From Dermanyssus gallinae (taxonomy: Eukaryota > Arthropoda > Arachnida > Mesostigmata > Dermanyssidae): a DNA stretch of 64,000 nucleotides. The notes under the pieces are model-generated. The model saw only the letters and a program-made list of their open reading frames with translations, did no database searches and was not told where the DNA came from. How positions within the stretch are numbered: position 1 is the first letter of the stretch; each line of letters starts with the position of its first letter. A program made the position numbers and the translations under genes. Positions 36,531 through 46,929 of the stretch are shown piece after piece. The stretch is from the NCBI GenBank assembly GCA_003439945.1, contig QVRM01002238.1, forward strand, positions 495,001-559,000, written 5' to 3'.

Positions 36531-37337
36531 TAAGCATTCATATTGTAACGATGATGCTATGCTATATAAAAAAATAGGGGATGTAGACTTCGGACGGCAA
36601 GTAGAACACGAACGGAATCAGGAGTGACGAAGAACGACAACCTTCTACAACCACACTAATATACGTCTGGTGCGTAGCACAGCCGCAAGGAAGATGGTGG
36701 TCTTACCCATTCTTTCTCGGTTAGTCATTCACTCAAGAGACCTTGCAGCGCTCAAAAAGGACTACAGGTTACTCGATGGATTCGGTGGACCTCGTCATCT
36801 CGAATGTTCCAGAGGCTCGCTTCTTCGTGCGCGTTGTTGTAGTGTGAACTGACGATATTGATGGTAATAAAGATGTCGTGGTTATGGTGCCCCGTAGAGG
36901 CACTGGCAAACGTGGATCGATGCAGTTTGCATGTTGGTAAGCGGGCCAATGTTGTTGTTGTTGTTGTGGTTGGGGTGGACGATACCTACGGTCGTTGGAA
37001 TGCACGTCCGACAATGTATTCGGTCGGCTGTTGTGTCGTCTGGTTGCTGGCGCCGTGTTGTGCCAACAGGTACTGTAAGTAGTGGCTTTATTGCTGTGTG
37101 GCTTCGTCACAATATCATATGCTGTAGTTCGTTCATGTTCTGTTGCGTTGTTTGAGCTATGTTAGGGCGCTATACTCGGTAGAAATGTTTGCTACGCGTA
37201 CTGGTATTTAAGCCACGTATTTAGGTAAATCCTATGCAGGCTTCGCCTCCGGAGACGAAGCACTATGTGCAGATTCCGATAATCGTATAGTTTCAGATAT
37301 TCTTATAAAGATATGTTCAGAAACGCCGTGTAACACA

Positions 37338-37339
37338 CG

Positions 37340-37382
<43 letters not shown>

Positions 37383-37610
37383 ATATACGTATATATAATA
37401 TATATATATATATATTTAAATATTATAATAGTATATTATATATAATTAGACATTATATATATATATATATACTTATATATATATATTCTAATATTATATT
37501 ATATATATATATAATATATATAGATATACGTAATCTATATATAATATATATAATATATATATAGATATATATATATAAACAATACACACTCACACATATA
37601 TATATATATA
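37338..37610. repeat. Long AT-rich (TA)n cluster
   Basis: Several TA arrays are separated by short AAATATTATAATA-type spacers over about 270 bp. The cluster ends in (CA)n-like CACACTCACACA and a last TA run. Confidence 0.95.
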
Positions 37611-38529
37611 TAATATCACTAAACATTGTGAATAGGCACGCCTTTATTTTCGTAGGATTTAAGATATGATTGTAGCCATAATAACAGATAGCATAGATCA
37701 GCTCACTTTGTCTGCGACACTCCACTGAGTATGTTCCCTATTTACAGGAAATGTAGAGGGACATTTATCTATAGGAGGTCATTAGGTCTGATATAATTTC
37801 CACGTAACGAGTATTGAACACGATTGTTGCGCGTTAGTACTGGCTGTTTAACGCGGGATAATCAATTTACAAACTTAACCTCTACAACAATTCGATGGGC
37901 GATAAGGCAAAAGGAGATTCTTAACTCCTTTCATCTCCGAAACAGTGGGAACTTAAAGTAACGCTTCAAACCTCATCAGTATACGCCATAATACGCACTA
38001 ATCGTAACTGCGATGATAGTAACAACAGCAAACAGAACGCAATGGTATTTTACGCAGAAATAAAAAAAAACAGTTACATTTCGTACACAAATATTTGTGC
38101 GAGGAGATGCGCTGAGGAGATCATAAAACAGAGTTGAGACTGAGATTCGCAGTTAGACGCCGGTCAAGTAACTCGTGCATATGTATGTATGTATGTGTAT
38201 ATATATGCGTGTTGGGTATCATCAAAATACACATGCTACCTCCGCAAAATATATTATCTTAGATGGATATATTATATGTATGAATGTATTCTAGGGAAAG
38301 AGTATAGTGTAGGTGGATGGTCAGGTTCACAGTGCTGTACGATAAACTCCATAGATATTGGACTCCGGCACCGATTTGTCTCTAGGTACATTTCGAAATA
38401 GTCTGACACACTCACACTCGCACATACATACACAGTTGCCAACGAAATGCCATTCGTCAATTTCGTCAGCAAGGCAATTGCACCGTCCTAGGCCTAAGGA
38501 TTACGTCTAGTGTTAGTAGAACTTACCTT

Positions 38530-38910
38530 CATGATTGGTTATTCTATCATCATCATCATCATACATGTTGCTGTCGTAATTACTTAAATAATCATTGCTA
38601 CTAGTATCATTATTATCATCACCACTAGTGCTATTGATGTTACTATTCTTCATGCTCCAATTGTGACTTCTGTTCCGGTTGCCATCGTTACACGTTTCTG
38701 CGTCGAACGCCATGCCGCCATGATCGGGCATCGTTTAGGCATTGATGGATCATCGCTATTATCATTACTATAATAATCATCCTCGTTATCATCATCATCA
38801 CTATCATCATCATCCTCGTTATAATTATCATTTCCATTCACATACAATCATAAACCATCATCCTCATCATCATCATCATCATCATCACCACCACCACCAC
38901 CATGCAAGTC
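38530..38910. repeat. (ATC)n / (CAT)n triplet-repeat region
   Basis: Imperfect ATC/ATT/ACC triplets on the plus strand, densest at 38780-38815 and 38862-38905. It starts about 40 bp after the MADF-gene stop codon (minus-strand sense) and would be transcribed as a GAT/ATG-rich 3' UTR. Confidence 0.85.
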
Positions 38911-38951
38911 GCCGAAGTGGTTCGACAAGTTTGGTAGAGTTTGGCTCATTT

Positions 38952-39526
38952 TCAGGACTCCATGGCGTCTGTCAGAGCGATATGTTGATCCTGTTCGACC
39001 AGCTTGAGGCCGGAGGCATGCTTGAGCTCCTTGAGGAGGCCATTCGCCAGGACAACGCTGTTCGCCTTCGTGGGGACGACCTGCGGCACCTGCGCTGCGA
39101 CGGCAGCCGCTGCTGCAGCAGCTGCCGCCGCCGCTGCGGCCGCCGTCGTCGTCTGGCCCTGGCTGTTGTTGGCGCTTCGTTTGGCCTTGTGGCTGCGCGA
39201 AGACCTCGGCTTCGCGTCTTGCTGTGCGGCGGCGGCGCCGGCAACGCCACCGCCGCCCTTCGTACGCTTGGTGTGCCTCACCATCAACTCGTGGATCTCG
39301 AGCTCGATGCGGTCAAGGTCGTCGGGTTCGACCATGGCCAGGTACGCCCTAATCCACGTCGTGAACGTCTCGATCCGCTTCTCAATCGAGGCGGCCCGGA
39401 TGTCCTTCGGCGGCGTGCTAAGGAGGTCCTGCCCGCTCGCTGCCTTGGCGGCCTGCAGCATCTGCAGAATGCTCTGAGCCCCGGATGGGATGAGGATCGT
39501 GTTTCCGTTTGCGGTAGCGGCGCTAC
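38952..39526 (-). CDS. MADF/BESS regulator, terminal exon (BESS-like helix, polyAla)
   Basis: The acceptor gcaccgattag|GT completes a Gly codon from the previous exon, and the exon ends at a TGA at 38952. It encodes an Ala/Gln-rich helix (QSILQMLQAAKAAS), then FTTWIRAYLAMVEPDDLDRI and ELEIHELMVRHTKR. The latter is like the BESS motif, a short C-terminal protein-interaction module that commonly accompanies MADF domains. Two further stretches follow, a Lys/Arg-rich nuclear-signal-like region and a polyAla run of about 15. The BESS call is pattern-based and less secure than the MADF call. The codons for VEPDDLDRIELEI are copied at 35850-35895. Confidence 0.75.
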
Positions 39527-40378
39527 CTAATCGGTGCAAACCAGCAGTGTCGACCGACCACCAAAGAGAACAACGACAACAACAACATCATCCAACATAG
39601 ACATACAGAGCTGATTAAACATCATACGTGTTTTAAATTTTCGTAAGTGGGCGAAACTTAAAAGAGTACCTAGTACTAATGGTCAGAGCAAGAGTCCTTA
39701 CTGGCTTGATAGATATACGTAAAAAGATCATAAGGTGTTAGCCGACGCTAACGAGCTCTGCCTTAAGCCGATACTGATCAAGTTTGTTTACGATTTCCCT
39801 TTATGGGATGGGCACAAATGGGCCCAAAAAGAAATCGCTTCACTAGACATATGTAGGTAGACGCCTGTTTACTAGCTGACACTCGGCTCTTGTCGATGGC
39901 CTAAGGCACTTTTAGAACCGCAACTTTTATAGAACATCTTTGCGAACGGGACTGCAAACTGGCAGGAACCGATCCAATTCACATTAGCCTATTCTAGGAA
40001 GCTTAGCCGATGGCAACTGGCCAATGGAATAAACTGGGATGCTGATGCCACTACTAAATAAACGGCTTTGAAATGCATGATGGGCTTTTAGACGAACATG
40101 TGTGCTCTCGTAGGAAGTTTCAGAAGCTATCTTGAAAGAGCATGTGCAGAAACTATGGAACAGCCCTGTGACCTCCTTTACCACGTTTGCCAGTCTCCAT
40201 GTTCAAAAGCAGTGGCCTTCAGTCGGCTTATGGTCCAAAATAGCTTCCGGGAAGGAAGATATGAAAGAACTTAACTAGCGCACTTGTTTACTTACCTACT
40301 ACTTACGAACACGCATACGTACATGAATGCGTCCATCCGTGCATACATACATGCATACGTAGACAGGTGGTAACTTAC
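39527..40378. other. Intron of the MADF/BESS gene
   Basis: 852 bp with no supported feature. A 66-codon minus-strand ORF (39984-40184) has no recognised motif. Confidence 0.6.
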
Positions 40379-40806
40379 CTAGCGCAAACGTCGCATTCTG
40401 CGCTGCCCCATTGGGACCAACAGTAATGATCTTAATGGGACCCGCTTGCCCTGCATCGCCGCATATGCCATTGTGCAGAGCCGACGGGAGACTCTGCAGT
40501 GTGAACGCTGCCGCCGCGGCCGCAGCTGCCTGCCCCGCCTGGGCGGCTTGCGCCGCCTGCATGAGGCTGGCCGCAATCGCGTTGTGGCCGAGGCTGGCTG
40601 TCGTCGGTGCCGCCGTCGTCGTCGTTGCGTTCACGGTTGGCTTCGGGCTGGGGGCGGCGTCGACCGGAGACGCGAGCGATGTCGAGATGACCTTAACCGT
40701 TGGACAGCCGTTGGCGTTCGTGGTCGTCGAAACGGTGACCGCCTTGACCTCGTCGCCTTCGTCCATTTCCACATGCGGCATCAGCGAACCACAGTCTTGC
40801 GAACAG
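40379..40806 (-). CDS. MADF/BESS regulator, exon 4 (Ala/Thr-rich linker)
   Basis: The exon runs from ggctatcag|C to GCTAG|gtaagt, phase-compatible with both neighbours. It encodes CSQDCGSLMPHVEMDEGDEV, a Thr/Val/Pro-rich part, and then an Ala/Gln-rich run (MQAAQAAQAGQAAAAAAAA) ending QNATFALG. It has no fold and probably links the MADF and BESS-like parts. The strong donor and open frame of 142 codons support it. Confidence 0.72.
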
Positions 40807-41159
40807 CTGATAGCCCCGCCACCACCAAGCAACAACAAGCGCCGCACAGATAGACCCAGAAGACCCGACGAAGATGATGTTTACAATGATGATCAGCAAG
40901 AAAAACACCGAAAATGGACATAATGGCACCACCAATGTTAATAACAGTTCCACTCTATGTCAATAAGAGTACCACCCTATATCAATAACAGACCCACCAC
41001 CAATATAACATCAACAAAAGTCAAAACACCGGCAGTAGCAACAACAATACCAGCGGAAATGGTTGCCACAGAAACCCCGAAACTGATTACTAGCCAATGT
41101 AGCCAACAAACATCGTGTCAATCGCGCCAGCTAAACACCATGAATAATAAGAGAATAAT

Positions 41160-41620
41160 GTGTGCATTTATATCAATCATATAAATATATACCACACCTT
41201 TCTATAGCAACGCTTCAACGCTTTCTTAACATGAGAAAATTTCATCATTTCAAAATGCCTAGCCTTAGATGCACTAAAATAACCGAGATGGTTTTTAAGA
41301 TCCTCAAAACTCCCAAAAACAGATTTCCGAAGTGGGAGCCGAAAGAATGATAATCTGAAGGGGCAAGGTCAGTACTACAAGGTGGTTGGGGCTAGGTATT
41401 GCATCAAAACCTCCACTACAAAATTAATCAAACCACCGCATTGCGGTACGATCGCACACAATTTGAGACTCCGGTGCAGCAGCACAAATCTTCGTCGGTC
41501 GCATTCAGTCCTTTATGACAGAATGATGAAGAAGTATCATTTCACACAAGTGGGCCTTCGTAGGTGCCATTGCTCCTCAAATTTCTCACTTGTGCGTTAT
41601 CTATAAAATAACCCCAACAT
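41160..41620 (-). pseudogene. mariner-like transposase relic 4 (C-terminal fragment)
   Basis: Minus-strand frames near 41340-41480 read STDLAPSDYHSFGSH after a Pro-rich lead, matching the mariner YSPDLAPSDYHLFRSL motif that holds the third catalytic aspartate. Downstream FLGVLRILKT resembles the following helix. Frames are otherwise broken and only the 3' third is present. It lies in the intron between exons 3 and 4 of the MADF/BESS gene, in the same orientation. Confidence 0.6.
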
Positions 41621-41779
41621 TGTGTTTGTTGTCTTATGTGTGATTTGCATACCAAACAAACCACTGAGGCTATTGTGATAGGCACGATAATGATGCTACC
41701 CCTGTTGCATATATAAACTCCAGTGGGCCCTTCTCGGCAGGCACATATCTAGAAGAAATGGTAAACATAGGGCCCTTAC

Positions 41780-42429
41780 TCGTCGCTGTCCATAGGCTCG
41801 GGCTTCACGGAGCTGTGTCTGTTGTTGCTGTGGTTTCCGCCATTGCTGAGCCCGATATTGCTGATGCTGCCATTGCTGCAGTCGCTGTTGCTGATAATGT
41901 GGTTGTTGTTGCTCCCGTTGATAGTGAGGCCACAGCCAATCATACTACTGTTATTGTTGCTACTGTTGTTGTTGATGCTGCTATTGTTACTGCCAACAGT
42001 TCCTAGGCAACTGCCATTGTTGTTTTGGTCGTTGTTGATGTTGTTGTTGTCGCTGCTGCTGATGCCATTGCTGTTACCAGCGCCGTCGCTGCCTCCACAA
42101 GCGTTAGCTTTTGTCGCTGAGCCATTCATAGCGTTGGCCACGTATTGCAGCGCCTCCTGGTGAATCCAGGAGTTGTCGCCCTCTTGGAACTTTTTCACGA
42201 GCGACGTGATCTTGTGCTGTATCTCGGACCAGGTGTACCGTTCCTGAAAGTTGGTGTGTATCTGGATGATGGCCATGTCACGTGACGCGTCGTTGTTGAA
42301 GTTCATATCGGCTTTATTCCAGAGAAGCGGCCAGTCGCGCATATAGTGAATCAGCTCGCGCTCATCTTGCAATGGCCACGCACGTTGAGGTCCTGCGTCT
42401 TCCTCCTCCTCGTCGTCGCAGTCCAACGG
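41780..42429 (-). CDS. MADF/BESS regulator, exon 3 (second MADF-like domain, Asn-rich tail)
   Basis: Acceptor gttgtcttcag|CCGTTG; phase 0 start, phase 2 end. It begins with an acidic DDEEEEDAG run. A MADF-like segment follows: DERELIHYMRDWPLLWNK, then RDMAIIQIHTNF and WSEIQHKITSLVKKFQ, with the three-helix spacing of MADF/SANT-type DNA-binding domains but fewer consensus residues than the first copy. The second half is Asn/Ser/Gly-rich, with the SUMO-type motif VKPEP near the end. The donor GACGA|gtaagg overlaps an in-frame TAA, so an unspliced transcript would end two residues later with MDSDE. Confidence 0.78.
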
Positions 42430-42903
42430 CTGAAGACAACCAACCGACCAACATTAGATATGCAGAAGACAACAATGAAAACATCATCAACAATAACAAC
42501 AACAAATGTCGTTCCGTCATTTTAAATCAGCAGCGTCGCGGTTTTCAACAAAACTTTATTTTTATTATCATATTTCCTACCAATTATTCTTTATTATGTT
42601 TTCTACCATAGAAATTAAATAAAAAACGAATAATTTTCTACCAATGGCAATATTAATTATCATCACCATCACAACTGATATTAACCGCGATACGTGATAG
42701 AGAGACACGGCCGCCGCATGACGGCGTTCGTAAACTCTACTGTCACCATAAGAACAGTAGATTGTACGCGCCTCAGTGCTAGATTTGGGTTGGTGAAGTT
42801 CGTATGGCACCTTGCGAATTTCGAGAACAACAGAGTACGACGTCATCAAAGAGAGACGTACAACAAGACAACAACAACAGTAGAATCAGAAGCAGATACT
42901 TAC

Positions 42904-43219
42904 GTTGATGGCTAGCGTGAGATTAGAAAGTGCCAATGCATTCTTGGTTGGTTGGGTTGTGCCGCCATTGGCCGGCTGAAGCCGCGGACGATGCGTGTGA
43001 ATTACGTGTTCAAGGAACTTTAGCTGCTGGAAGTACTTCCACTGGCATGGATCCTCGCCGCTGCCGCTATAACCGCCGGCTGCCTCGATGATGGTGATCT
43101 TGCGCACCTTTCGCGTGAAGGTGTCCCGAAGGCTCTTCCATCGTTGTCGGGCGTGGCCGATTTGCATGTTTACCTGGCGGGCGATGTCCTCCCAGCATTT
43201 GTCCTTCTTCGCAGAGTCC
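42904..43219 (-). CDS. MADF/BESS regulator, exon 2 (C-terminal half of first MADF domain)
   Basis: Acceptor cacttgtag|GGAC completes the Arg codon left by exon 1, so the joined protein reads VQYR-DSAKKDKCWEDIA. It continues RQVNMQIGHARQRWKSLRDT and FTRKVRK, the second and third helices of a MADF domain (consensus W..IA...G.....+.RW..LRD.Y.RE). The end is a Pro/Thr-rich stretch to the donor ATCAAC|gtaagt. MADF domains are Myb/SANT-like DNA-binding modules found widely in insects and other animals (Adf-1, Stonewall, Dip3). Confidence 0.88.
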
Positions 43220-43799
43220 CTACAAGTGTACAATGGCAACGGAAGTCGACCAGCAAAAACGAAGCGAGCCATACGTTATTGCAACCGAACCTATCACATA
43301 GCAACGCTGTATAACTGTACCAACGTTCGGCGAAGTATCTGTACTTCAGTGGGACAGCTAAAAGGCCAATGTATATATATAAATACTGATTACATTGTAC
43401 GTAAACCTAGGCTGTCGGTCAAGTCAGTATCTTAAAAGCAAGGGGATTGTTAAACTTTGTTCCTTCCTAGCGCACTTAACAGGTTCAATAGGCCGGCCCT
43501 TAAGAGTAGTTTTCGCATTAGCGACCAGCAATAGCATAGAAAATCAAGGGCCTCGCGTCCTTTCTTTCTATTGTCAATTGAGGCCTTAGACTCTCCCTGG
43601 ATGTAGGGGCCGCCGTAGAACATCACGGGCATGGTTCGCCTCTTAGTACCGGGCAAAATCTGAATTTACTTTCCCGCAGTATATGATTCCCTGTCCGCCT
43701 ACAGGGCTCTAAAGCCAAATTTCTAAAAAACTGACACTAGAGGATCTACAAAGAACACATGCAAGGCTTTGTTCTTAAAAACTGCAAACGGCTACACCG

Positions 43800-44055
43800 A
43801 TAGCGCGTGAGTCTCAGCTGGTCCCTTCCCGGGCCCGTGAATGTCGCTGCACGCCTTACCCTCGAATGCCTCAAACTTTTCGGACTGACCCTCAGCCAAG
43901 ATTTAACGTTCACGGGACTGCTTTTCGCATTGCTTCATAACGGACTCTCATAAACACAATTGTGCAATGGTGGGGTTTGAACCCGGGCACTTATGTGTCT
44001 CCTCCGATCGCGAGGCGAAGGCCAATGCACTAAGCCACCGGGATCGACTACACCC
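43800..44055 (-). repeat. tRNA-headed SINE with a LINE-like tail
   Basis: On the minus strand the element starts near 44050 with GGTGGCTTAGTGCATTGG (A box) and a CCTC/GAGG arm. The B box is GGGTTCAAACC (about 43973-43985). Downstream, at 43876-43926, comes a segment matching 41 of 44 bases of the LINE 3' tail at 11993-12036. A processed tRNA gene is unlikely because the acceptor ends do not pair. Length about 250 bp, with the 3' end not well defined. Confidence 0.6.
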
Positions 44056-45695
44056 GAATGCTGTCTGTAGCCTACTGGACGTTGTGTCCATGCATATCGG
44101 GTAACTCTCAGTTTCAGACCGCCGGATACGAAGCCAAATCTGGCTGGCCCATGCTATTGTGCGCTTGTAAAAAACGATCGATTGCGAGTACTGCGCTCTG
44201 CAAATGTTCGACGGAGCTGGAGGATTTGGTGCAAATGCCTTACGCCGACCTGACGGGTTTAAATTATGCACAACCTAAAGATAACTAAGTATCTCTGTGG
44301 GAAGACACGGTGTCTGACTTCTGTACAATCTCCATTGTAGGTCTCAGAGCACCTCGACCTGATTACGTGTCGACGTTGTCCAAGAATAACAAGACAATAA
44401 AGTATTTTAAACTGTAACGCAAGCAAAATATTCCCTCTTAGCCCTGCATTGGGAGGCTTCACACCAGAACCTTATCGGAACTATACCTTTTCAAATGTTG
44501 AACGAGCAAATTTCACAAAGCACATAGTGTTAGTCTGCCCAATCTTGTGTTCCTTTCATCGGACAATAAACAAGATAGCTTGCAATTAGCTTACATCTCA
44601 ATTTACCACAATTATCAAAGAAACTGCAGAACCAAAATAAAAAAAATCCGGCTCAAATGTCATAGAAATGTGGCACCATCAAAAGTCTAAGCGGATAACA
44701 AATTTTGTTATTTGAAATTGCCCTGTAAACTTGTACATGAGAACTAAATTACATTTTTATTGTTGTTGAAGAATAACACATTTGCCGAGACGCGTTGCAA
44801 GAACGGAGCACATCAGAAATCTGCTCGCCTGATTCGTGGCCAGGGATATTCACAACAGGACGACATTACAGGTCGCGTCTGCGACCAGCCCTTCCTTACA
44901 CTTCGTTACATGAATGAATGAGCTTTCTATTCTATGTTCTATGGCATAGTCGTGGTCTTTTTGGTATGTAGATAAGTCGACGTTCGCAACCTGTCTACGT
45001 AAATAAATCGCTTATCTGCATTTTATAAAACTACTATAGACAATTTTAAGGAAATCCTAGAAAGCCAAGTGTTCCCGACAGACGCAAGCAGGTGGACAAC
45101 TGTATCTCGTACGTTTATCGCAACCGACGGACATTAGCGGCCCGAGCGTCGAGAGTGTAGGAAAGAGAAAATGGTCACTAACTACTTGCTAGGCTCATCA
45201 AGGTGTATGTTTTTTTCTCGCGAGTTCCCCCGAATCATTCGTTTGATGCGCCCTTCTCTTTCACCTGTGAATGGCCTGTGAACTAGCCTAAAGCTATGAC
45301 CTAACGGTTATCGTGGTCGTATCAAGCAACTGTCAGCTTCCTTTCATGTATGCGTGTGTACGTATGCCAAGGCAGACCGAACGGTCCACGGCCTGTGTGT
45401 CGGTCACGCCGGTAGAGAGCCCCTATCTCTATAGACGGAGTCGTCGCGTTGTCGAACGGGCGGTGGCACGCAACCGACGCCGGTGACCCACGTAGCCATC
45501 AGAGCCATTCGCCTACCGGCTCAATGTCGTGATGGCCTTCTCGCGCGCGATGGCTAACGACGCTTCTCGTCTGCTGAGATCAAACGCAACGGAACGTGGC
45601 GTGCGTGTGGCCAAGCCGTCGGGGGGGGGGGGGGGGAGGTAGGCGGCGTCCGCGCCGCGGGGTTAGCGCGGGGGGGGGACGGGAACATAGCGAAA

Positions 45696-45730
45696 GCCGA
45701 TGCGGCCGCTCTCTCAGCGGCCGCATCGGC
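45696..45730. repeat. 15-bp GC-rich perfect inverted repeat
   Basis: Arms GCCGATGCGGCCGCT and AGCGGCCGCATCGGC enclose the loop CTCTC. Each arm contains a NotI-type octamer. It is in GC-rich DNA just after a run of G, inside the large intron. Confidence 0.85.
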
Positions 45731-46823
45731 ACAGCTACAGTTACAATCCCGCTACCCGCTGGCGACCAATCCGCCGTTGCCATGGCAACCGGGGACAAAC
45801 CTGTCGTCCTCAGACGCCCTCGCCGTCTTTGTGTGGTCCTCGTGAGGTCGCGCGAGGGAAGGGGCATCATCCCTCGCGAGTTCTTCGAGCCGCGACTCCC
45901 CGACCAACCGACCCACCGACCACCAAGATGACGAAGGGTGCTGCGGCGGCGGCGGTAGCGGCCGTAGCGGCAGCAGCAGTAGTGGTGGGTGGGCAGCCGT
46001 CGTGGGGGTGGCGTCGAGCTGCATCGTTCACTGAACACCGCTGCGCCGGGTTCCTACGTCGTAGACGAAGGCAAGCGGCTAGCTGCCCGAACGCTTCCCT
46101 TCGTGCAACGCCAACAGCAACAGCAGCAGCAGCACCACCACCAGCGTTGCAGCCTCGGTGCAAGGCGCCTCAGGCCTGTCTGACGGCTGAGCGCAGCTGC
46201 AGACGCCAACCTCTGCAGCTGTCCGTGGGTCAGGCTTGCCCGAAAACTTGTTCTATTGCGGCTGCTAATAGTACAGCCGTTGGCGTCCGGCAGCCAGCGT
46301 CCTCTTGCACGCAACCCGTCAAGACCAAACGAGCCAACACGACATAGACAAGAAACTGTCGTCCGTGTGCGAGATAAGAAAAGATCGATGTTTATATATA
46401 TATATATAGTAAAGAAAGAAAAATAAATGAAATAGCGCTAATGTTCTGCAGACCACTTTCTCAAGTGACTCACGCAGTAGAACAGTTGATCGGAAACAGT
46501 TGATAAAGTACATGTGTAATGTAAAATAACTTCATATTCGCAATTTGCATGAGTACAAAGTATTAATACTAGTTTCTTGTATATATCGAAATCATAACGT
46601 CGACGTCACACAAAGCATCGCCAAGGTGGACCTTGAAATTGCTCCTCATTGGTGATTCCACATGCCTTCCCATTCGCACTTTTCCATTTTCTTTTCTCCC
46701 TCGCTTCTCATGATGTATGTTCAAGCAAACAAGTTTGGACCTGTTGTAGACAGCCATACATACAATATTCACACATTCGATAATGGAAGACATGTAGAAT
46801 ACATTTGATTCCCATGTAGATAT

Positions 46824-46856
46824 ATATGTATATATTTATATATATATATATAGAAA

Positions 46857-46924
<68 letters not shown>
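46824..46924. repeat. (TA)n microsatellite
   Basis: About 100 bp of TA with GTA and GAAA interruptions near its start. It lies in the large intron. Confidence 0.95.

Positions 46925-46929
<5 letters not shown>

Larger units (their letters stand above)
36531..38951. other. Intergenic DNA downstream of the MADF gene
   Basis: No supported gene. A large, partly palindromic (TA)n region at about 37338-37610 and a dense (ATC)n/(ATG)n region at 38530-38910 dominate. The latter probably covers the 3' UTR of the MADF gene. ORFs in the ATC repeat translate as poly-His, poly-Ser or poly-Asp and are shadows. Confidence 0.5.

Noticed and set aside
37453..37725. Tyr/Ile-rich ORFs in TA arrays (also near 11 kb, 14 kb and 30.6 kb)
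   Set aside because: Reading frames of (TA)n microsatellites, not genes.
44000..44055. Functional tRNA gene at 44 kb
   Set aside because: A and B boxes are present but the acceptor stem does not pair and the tail continues as a LINE-like repeat, so it is a SINE.
43948..44271. 107-codon minus-strand ORF near 44 kb
   Set aside because: It runs through the tRNA-like head of a SINE; no protein similarity.
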